A stretch of DNA of 64,000 bases from an uncultured Gammaproteobacteria bacterium (GTDB lineage Bacteria > Pseudomonadota > Gammaproteobacteria > Eutrophobiales > Eutrophobiaceae). Both the position numbers and the translations under genes were made by a program. This document shows, piece after piece, positions 57,961 to 64,000 of the stretch. Under the pieces are notes generated by a model that did no database searches, had not been told where the DNA came from, and saw only the letters and a list, made by a program, of their open reading frames with translations. How positions within the stretch are numbered: position 1 is the first letter of the stretch; the number at the start of each line of letters is the position of its first letter. The stretch covers positions 62,001 through 126,000 of the forward strand of contig CALSOP010000001.1 of assembly GCA_943788005.1 (NCBI GenBank), written 5' to 3'.

Positions 57961-58314
57961 TTACCTCTTTAAACTCTCTTTCATTTCGACATATCTACCA
58001 TTGATACATTGCAAAACATCTATGAGATGGGGTTCTAGTATGGAATAAAATACGGTCCTTCCGCGCCTTTCTCTGCTCAAAAGACCTTTTCCTTCCATCA
58101 ACCTTAAGTGCCCACTGGTTTGCGCTTGTGATAACTCAGAATGTTTACTGATTTCATCAACCGTAAAATCACCCTTCATCATATACAGGAGTATTTGCAG
58201 TCGCGTAGGATGGGCAATTGCTTTTAAGCATTCCGCAGTACCACATAGATAATCAAACGGAATTTCATCAGCCACTGCTAATAGAAATTCATCATTTTTA
58301 ATACTAATTTCCAT
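57961..58314 (-). CDS. ArsR-family repressor of the sox operon
   Basis: 117 aa winged helix: CLKAIAHPTRLQILLYMMKG, recognition region LSQAQTSGHLRLMEGKGLLS, wing RERRGRTVFYSIL. Cysteines at 24, 29 and 103 lie where ArsR members of the SqrR/BigR type hold reactive thiols, so persulfide sensing is plausible but not proven. First gene of arsR-soxYZ-soxC-soxD, with only 5 bases to the SoxYZ-like ATG. It probably represses its own operon. Confidence 0.82.
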   Translation of the reverse strand: MEISIKNDEFLLAVADEIPFDYLCGTAECLKAIAHPTRLQILLYMMKGDFTVDEISKHSELSQAQTSGHLRLMEGKGLLSRERRGRTVFYSILEPHLIDVLQCINGRYVEMKESLKR

Positions 58315-58422
58315 ATACTTATGAACATGATTATTAATACTTAGGACTTGTGATTGTATCTATAGTTCTATATATATCAATATGTAGATGTGATGATGCA
58401 TCATTTTGAGGGCGTATTAGTA

Positions 58423-58980
58423 ATGCAACGATTTAAGCAATCGATATTCTTAGTATTTATCATACTATTTTCCGGTGAATTGTTCGCAATCGACACTGAT
58501 CGCGCAATGACAATTACTTTACAAGCCAGTGAAAATGAGTCTGTAGATATTGGGCAAATAACCTTTACGGCAAAAGGTGAAGCTTATAGTTATGAGTTAA
58601 AACTCGATGAAGATCAATTTGAAAAACAATTCTTATCGATGCGGCCATTCGATTGCATGCAAAAACCAAAAATGATGATCTGTCACCTTCCCTACCCTTA
58701 TCAAAACAATCGATTTATAACGGCGGATGATATGACTGATTTGGAATATGAATTGATGTTTCTACATAAATACCCGGGCGCTTACGGGATTGATGCCTAT
58801 AACGGGATCTATTACCAAATGAAAATGACAGATAAAGGTATTGAAGGTTTATTGCATGATGTCGATATGAATGAATTAAAAGTGCCACCCGAAGAAGGCA
58901 ACCTGCGTCCCATTACACCTGACATGCTTTATGAAGCGAGCCCAACAAAACACTGGTTCATGAATGTATTAATTCATTAA
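58423..58980 (+). CDS. Hypothetical exported protein
   Basis: 185 aa, not recognised. Signal peptide (SIFLVFIILFSGELFA, cleavage before IDTDR), then a mature domain with two cysteines (FDCMQKPKMMICHLPYPY) that may form a disulfide and aromatic/acid-rich segments. The start at 58423 is preferred; an ATG at 58390 would place 11 residues before the signal. Divergent from arsR, so it may share its control and have a link to sulfur metabolism. Confidence 0.6.
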   Translation: MQRFKQSIFLVFIILFSGELFAIDTDRAMTITLQASENESVDIGQITFTAKGEAYSYELKLDEDQFEKQFLSMRPFDCMQKPKMMICHLPYPYQNNRFITADDMTDLEYELMFLHKYPGAYGIDAYNGIYYQMKMTDKGIEGLLHDVDMNELKVPPEEGNLRPITPDMLYEASPTKHWFMNVLIH

Positions 58981-58981
58981 A

Positions 58982-59870
58982 TTAAAAATTAAATTTTTCC
59001 AGATCAGATTTATTGAGTAAGAAAACACCGTGTCCACCTTCTTCAAATTCTAACCAGATAAATGGCATAGAAGGATATCGTTCAATTAAGAACATCCATA
59101 CTGTTACCGACTTCAACCACCAACACACCGTTCTCATTCAAATGACTCGAGGCCTGTTTTAATATTTTTTCAACCAACTGCAAACCATCATCACTCGCTT
59201 CAAGGGCGTGACCCGGTTCATGTAAATATTCTTTCGGTAATGATTGCATCTCGTCATTACCAACATAGGGTGGGTTACTAATAATCAAATCGTATTTTTT
59301 GTCTTTAAGTTGTTCGAACAAATTAGATTTAATGATGCTGACTCTTTGTTCAAGCTTATGTGACGAAACGTTTTTATTAGCAACCTCAATCGCATCGATA
59401 TCCACATCAACAGCATCGACCTGTGCATGTCGAAATGCATACGCGCAAGCACAAGCAATACAAGCACTCCCGGTACCGATATCAAGAATTGAATCTACAT
59501 TACTAAATGACAACCACGGCATAAATTGAGAGGTAATTAATTCTGCAAGGGGTGAGCGAGGTATTAATACACGCTCATCGACATAATATTTTTCACCTGC
59601 AAACCAGGCCTGATTTACCAAGTAAGCAACGGGAATGCGCTGATTGACGCGTTGTTCGATCAATCCTTCTATATGGTTTAATACGTCTTGTTGAATAGAT
59701 TCATCCAGTTTTTGTTCAGAACAATCAAATTCCAGCCCTGCCGCTGCCATCACCAAATAAAAAGATTCATCAAGGGCATTATCAGTGCCATGGCCAAAAT
59801 GAAGATCGGCTAATTCAAATTGTTTTTTAGTACGTTGAATTAATTCACGCACGCTGATGGCTTGAGTCAC
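58982..59870 (-). CDS. prmB: 50S ribosomal protein L3 glutamine methyltransferase PrmB, frameshifted near its 3' end
   Basis: About 295 aa after correction. Seen: SAM site [19 protein letters not shown], catalytic NPPY in [12 protein letters not shown], and [13 protein letters not shown]. The main frame stops at VGNSMDVLN (59082), but the adjacent frame continues with [19 protein letters not shown] and [14 protein letters not shown] to 58982, the expected PrmB end. One extra base at 59084-59089 explains it. Methylates Gln150 of L3 (E. coli numbering). Five bases after the HD-GYP gene. Confidence 0.88.
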
Positions 59871-59875
59871 TGAAT

Positions 59876-61524
59876 TTAGTTAATTGTGGTGTAGCCGGGA
59901 ATGTTTTTGAAATCGATCTCATCAATTTGATTTTCACCAAGATACTTATTGGCGTAATCAAGATAGATTTTTTCATTTATAAAAACATCAAACAGATCTG
60001 CATCAACATGATTATCCAGCTTCATCTGTCCTAATATCTTTAAAGACTGAGATAGCGGCATTGCTTTTTTATACGGCCGATCACTGGCAGTCAATGCCTC
60101 GAAGACATCCGCTATGGCAATCATCCTTGCCTGCACAGACATGTCTTCTCGTTTTAACTTATTTGGGTACCCGGAGCCGTCCATCTTTTCATGGTGACCC
60201 CCCGCATATTCAGGCACCTTGGCCAGGTGCTTGGGATAAGGCAATGACTCAAGCATTTTAATGGTAACTGAGACATGGTTATTAATGATCTCTCTTTCTC
60301 TTATAGAAAGCGTACCACGTCCTATTTGAAGGTTTTGTACTTCTTCATCACTCAGCAGGCTCACTGTTTCTTGATCAGGATCACTATATGTTCTACTTGC
60401 AATTTCCTCGATACGATCAAGGTCTGTATCCGCTAGCACTTCACCACCAACATTATAGGCGCGGATATCTTCTCTTTCTTTTAATAATCTTTTTAGTTCC
60501 TCTTGCAATGATTTATCACTTTCTAATGCTTGATCAATATCACCAGAACCATTCGTGTTCTTAAGTTTCGACTTAAGTGTTGCAATCATTGCATCTCTTT
60601 TTAAAATTTCGAAACGAAGGTCAACAAGACTAATGCGATCGAATATTGTTTCCAGCTTGGTGCCTTTATCAACCACATATTCTGGCGTAGTTATTTTTCC
60701 ACAATCATGCAGCCATGCGGCAACCTCGAGTTCATACTTTTCATCATCGGTCATACTGAAATCTTTTAAGGGGCCTCTATCAATCTTATTGACCGCATCT
60801 GCCAGCATATTGGTCAACACCGGAACACGGCGACAATGTCCAGCGGTATAAGGTGATTTTTCATCAATTGCATCGGCAATGAGTTGTATAAAAGAATCAA
60901 AAAGGTTCTTCTGCGCATCGATCAATGCTCTATTCGTAATCGTCACTGCTGCTTGAGAAGAGAGTGATTCAACTAATTGTTGTTCCAATAAAGAAAAGGG
61001 AATGATCTTGTTCGAGTCGGGTTCCATCGCATTGATCAACTGCAATACACCTATATTTTCATTCTCATGATTGGTCATCGGCACGGTCAGAAATGAGGTC
61101 GAACGATAGCCCATTTTATTATCAAAATTACGTGTGCCGGAGAAATCAAACTCTTCGCTGTGCATAAGCATCCGGGATATTGACGGTTTTGTCACTGATA
61201 ACGGCATTGGCAGCACCATATGTGTATTAGGTTTACCCTCATCGTCATACAGTGCGATGGGATAAAAGGAAATCTCTTCACCACTAGTCCCGCCTTTATG
61301 AATATTCAGGGAGCGGTTATGCAGGATTTCAAAATTTAAGCGTTGATCATCGGTAGCGCGTATATAAATGTCCCGCCATCCGCATTGGTGATCTCCATTG
61401 CCTTAACAAGTATCAGCTCAAGTAAGCGATCGTGATCCTTTTCAGCTGATAGCGCGATGCCTATTTCGTTAAGCTCACGAAGAAGTCTCGAAATGTTTTC
61501 CTGAGAATGTTCCATAGCAACCAA
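59876..61524 (-). CDS. GAF/HD-GYP c-di-GMP phosphodiesterase-like protein, frameshifted
   Basis: About 549 aa after correction. GAF domain begins LNEIGIALSAEKDHDRLLEL and continues after a frame break at 61366-61368 (AAA; one more A gives GTF-YIRATDDQRLNFEIL), with SFLTVPMTNHENENIGVLQL. The C-terminal HD-GYP domain has YTAGHCRRV, WLHDCGKITTPEYV, HHEKMDGSGYPNKL and IADVFEALTASDRPYKKA, all catalytic signatures. Likely hydrolyses c-di-GMP to GMP in response to a GAF ligand. The short first frame (61524-61336) alone would be only part of the GAF domain. Confidence 0.87.
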
Positions 61525-61575
61525 ATTTATGACGTTATCTCATTTTAGGGTATGCAAGCTTGAGAGTGAAACGAA

Positions 61576-61599
61576 AAATGGGGCAATATTGCCCCATTT
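61576..61599 (-). terminator. Rho-independent terminator after htpG
   Basis: 24-base perfect palindrome AAATGGGGCAAT-ATTGCCCCATTT; on the minus strand it is followed by further T. It separates htpG from the GAF/HD-GYP gene. Confidence 0.85.
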
Positions 61600-61621
61600 A
61601 GACGAATGACTTAATTCTAGT

Positions 61622-63599
61622 TTATTCAGCGAGTGTCACTATCAAGCTATTTAACTTACTAACAAAGGTTGCTGGGTCTTCCAATTGGCTGCCTTCACTC
61701 AATAAAGCCTGATCAAACAGAATCTGTGACCAATCGGCAAATAGATCTTCATCTGCTTCACCATCAATTTTCTTGACGTATGGGATGACCTGGGTTTATT
61801 TCAAGTATTGGCTTGGTTGCAGGTATCTCTTGTCCTGATGCCTTGAGGATTTGCTCCATCTGTCTGCCCATGTCATTTTCATCGGCAACGAGACAAGCCG
61901 GAGAGGTGTGTCAGACGTGTTGTGGCGCGAACGGTCTTTACTTTTGCTTCTAAAACTTTTCGTATACGTTCTGCCAGTTTTTCATGGTTCTCACTCTTTT
62001 TATCATCTTCCTTCTTTCTCGTCTTCATCCTTTAAATCACCCAGGTCTAATTCACCCTTGGTAATAGACTGTAGCGGTTTATCTTGCACTTCCGCCCAAT
62101 GCGTCGTCACCCATTCATCAACCGGATCAGACATCAATAGCACTTCGATACCTTTCTTTTTAAAGATTTCTAAATGCGGACTGTTTTTTGCCATTGCATG
62201 GGTATTGGCAGAGACAAAGTAGATGGCTTTTTGGCCTTCTTGCATACGCTCAATGTAATCTTTAATGGAGACTTTCTGATCTTTCGAGTCATCATGCGTA
62301 CTACTAAAACGGAACAAGTTAGACAGGTCTTCTTTGTAATCATCTCCCTTCAACCACGCCTTCCTTGAGTACCTTGCCGAAGGTCTTCCAAAACTCTGCG
62401 TATTTATCGGGTTCTTTTTCAGCCATGTTTTTTAACAAACCGATAACCTTCTTGGTACAACCCGAACGAATGGAATCAATCACCTTGTTATGCTGCAAAA
62501 TTTCGCGTGAAACATTTAGCGGAAGATCATCTGAATCGACAACACCGCGCACAAAGCGTAACCAGCTTGGGATCAACTGTTCTGCATCATCCATAATGAA
62601 GATACGCTTCACATAAAGCTTTACGCCATGTCGTTGCTGTCTGTCCCACATATCGAATGGCGCACGTTTGGGTATATAGAGTAAGGAGGTGTATTCGAGT
62701 TTGCCTTCAACCCGATTATGGATATGCGCCATCGGTTCTTCAAAATCGTGGCCTACATGTTTATAAAACTCATTATATTCTTCGTCTGTTATATCCTTCT
62801 TGTTACGCGCCCAGAGTGCGGTTGCACTGTTAACCGTTTCTTCAGAGATAACGGTTTTAAATTTCTTTTCCTTGGTTTCTTCTTCCTTGGTTTCCTCGCT
62901 TTGAGCCTCTTCTCCCTCTGCAACAGCTTCCTCTTCTATCTCTACCTGTTCTTCTTTATCCATAATAATAGGCAAGGAGATATGGTCAGAATATTTCGTG
63001 ATCACATTTCTTAATTGGTAATCATTTAAAAACTCTTCATTATCATCACGAAGATGCAAGATCACTTTGGTGCCGCGTGTTTCACGATCGATTGATTCAA
63101 TCGTGTAATCGTTTTCACCTTCAGACACCCAACGTACGCCCTCATCTTTACCTAAACCTGCACGACGAGTAATCACTTCAACTTTTTGAGCGATAATAAA
63201 ACAGGAATAAAAACCGACACCAAATTGCCCGATTAATTGAGAATCCTTGGATTCGTCACCCGTCAATGCTTCAAAAAATTGTTTGGTACCTGATTTGGCG
63301 ATGGTGCCGAGATGCTCAATAACTTCGTCTCGTGACATACCGATGCCATTATCAGAGACGGTGATTGTTTTTAATTCTTTATCAAATTCGACCTTAATCT
63401 TTAGATCCGAATCGCCTTCATACAAACCATCATTCTTAAGTGCTTCAAAACGCAGCTTATCCGCCGCATCCGAGGCATTTGATATCAATTCACGTAAGAA
63501 TATCTCTTTATTACTGTATAAAGAGTGAATCATGAGGTGCAGTAATTGCTTGACCTCGGTTTGGAACCCCAGTGTTTCCTGTTTTGTTTCTACAGCCAT
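61622..63599 (-). CDS. htpG: Chaperone protein HtpG (Hsp90), with four apparent frameshifts
   Basis: Corrected length is about 657 aa. N-terminal ATPase: [52 protein letters not shown]. Middle domain: [31 protein letters not shown]. The first frame ends at 62340; three further frames carry the rest ([69 protein letters not shown]) to the stop at 61622. Each break is one extra G or C in a short run (62346-62348, 62020-62021, 61905-61906, 61782-61784). Removing the four restores an exact multiple of three. Confidence 0.88.
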
Positions 63600-63645
63600 T
63601 GTAATTAAACCCCAATTATTGGTAATGAATTCATAATGACGGGTT

Positions 63646-63674
63646 ATATAGGGGTTCTCTTACAAAATTTCAAG
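63646..63674 (-). promoter_or_regulatory. Heat-shock (sigma32-type) promoter of htpG
   Basis: Minus strand: CTTGAAA, 13-base spacer, CCCCTATAT, about 50 bases before the htpG ATG. This matches the RpoH consensus (CTTGAAA-N11-16-CCCATNT) well. Confidence 0.75.
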
Positions 63675-63779
63675 TCTGAAAAGATAACTCTTTACTAATC
63701 TCGTTTGTCATTGCCTTTGGGCTAATAAGGCGCGATAATCAACTCAGTTTAACTTAAGTATCCGTTGGAGGATTTGAAT

Positions 63780-63821
63780 ATGAAACGCTTTATGAAACAA
63801 GTAGGTCAGGGAATGACCGAA
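63780..63821 (+). pseudogene. 5' end of an unidentified gene cut by IS copy 3
   Basis: Strong ribosome site (TTGGAGGA) eight bases before ATG 63780, then 14 native codons (MKRFMKQVGQGMTE) before the IS begins; the frame runs to a stop at 63858-63860 in IS sequence. The original gene cannot be identified from so few residues. Confidence 0.55.
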
Positions 63822-64000
63822 TGTACGTCGTCAAAACCTTTTGGACAGGTAGCGGTTTGATTTAAGAGACACATTAGTTCATCAATAGGTTATGTGCTTC
63901 ACTTGTTGTTTATCGTAATGCATTTGTCGTCTCATCGCTAACGTGTTTTGTTTGATTAGCTCTCGTTGACTTAGTATTTCTTCGCCACGCCCATAAAAGA
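63822..64000 (-). mobile_element. IS3-family insertion sequence, copy 3 (partial, window edge)
   Basis: First 179 bases of the same element as copies 1 and 2, starting TGTACGTCGTCAAAACC in the same orientation. It includes the 3' end of orfB (stop at 63882). The left flank is GAA. Confidence 0.92.

Overview
The window is AT-rich bacterial chromosome, almost certainly from a gammaproteobacterium. YajD, YqcC, an EF-G2-type elongation factor, single-chain AceE, RF2 with its frameshift site, AroC, TldD and PrmB all look gammaproteobacterial. A SoxC/SoxD/SoxYZ-like cluster and four c-di-GMP-type signalling proteins suggest a free-living or host-associated sulfur oxidiser. The species cannot be fixed from the sequence alone. 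No tRNA, rRNA or CRISPR array was seen.

Layout. 0.2-7.2 kb: HxlR regulator, yajD, yqcC, a solitary EF-G, an acetoacetate-decarboxylase-like gene, a CmcJ/NvfI-like oxidoreductase and a DUF4139 gene cut by an insertion sequence. 7.2-13.6 kb: two identical 1501-bp IS3-family copies in direct orientation, bracketing an RND pump fragment, typA/bipA, a membrane protein and a kinase fragment. 13.6-22 kb: a truncated metallopeptidase, an M17 aminopeptidase and the aceE-aceF-lpdA operon. 22-31 kb: an alanine-dehydrogenase-like enzyme, a MarR/chalcone-isomerase-like divergent pair, a YbfF-like esterase, argG, a GGDEF/EAL protein and a CPA1 antiporter. 31-35.5 kb: a multinuclear non-heme iron oxidase (MNIO) RiPP cluster of the HvfABCX/bufferin type, with an ECF sigma/anti-sigma pair next to it. 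35.5-48 kb: lysS, prfB, a REC-GGDEF-EAL protein, recJ, thrC, hom and alaC, all leftward. 48-55 kb: a nitrilase-like amidase, tldD, an EAL-HDOD protein, an MFS carrier, aroC, a TlpA-like thioredoxin and a DUF805 protein. 55-58.3 kb: the operon arsR, soxYZ-like, soxC, soxD. 58.4-63.8 kb: a periplasmic protein, prmB, a GAF/HD-GYP protein and htpG. The window ends in a third IS copy.

Main points. (1) The MNIO cluster encodes a secreted 108-residue precursor with eight cysteines in EGKCG/EGSCG motifs, a DUF692 maturase, a DUF2063 partner and a DoxX-like membrane protein. From the family this should make a copper-binding, thioamide/oxazolone-type modified peptide. (2) Identical palindromes (ATTGTCGACAAT) occur as pairs 62-63 bp apart upstream of both the pyruvate dehydrogenase operon and the acetoacetate-decarboxylase-like gene, which implies one GntR/FadR-type regulator for both. 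(3) Every visible IS junction lies inside a broken gene and the two sides of each complete copy never match, so the region has been rearranged or misassembled at the IS. (4) Five genes between 56.7 and 62.4 kb carry eight single-base frameshifts, nearly all in short base runs, and correcting each restores a full-length conserved protein. This looks like locally poor consensus sequence more than gene death.
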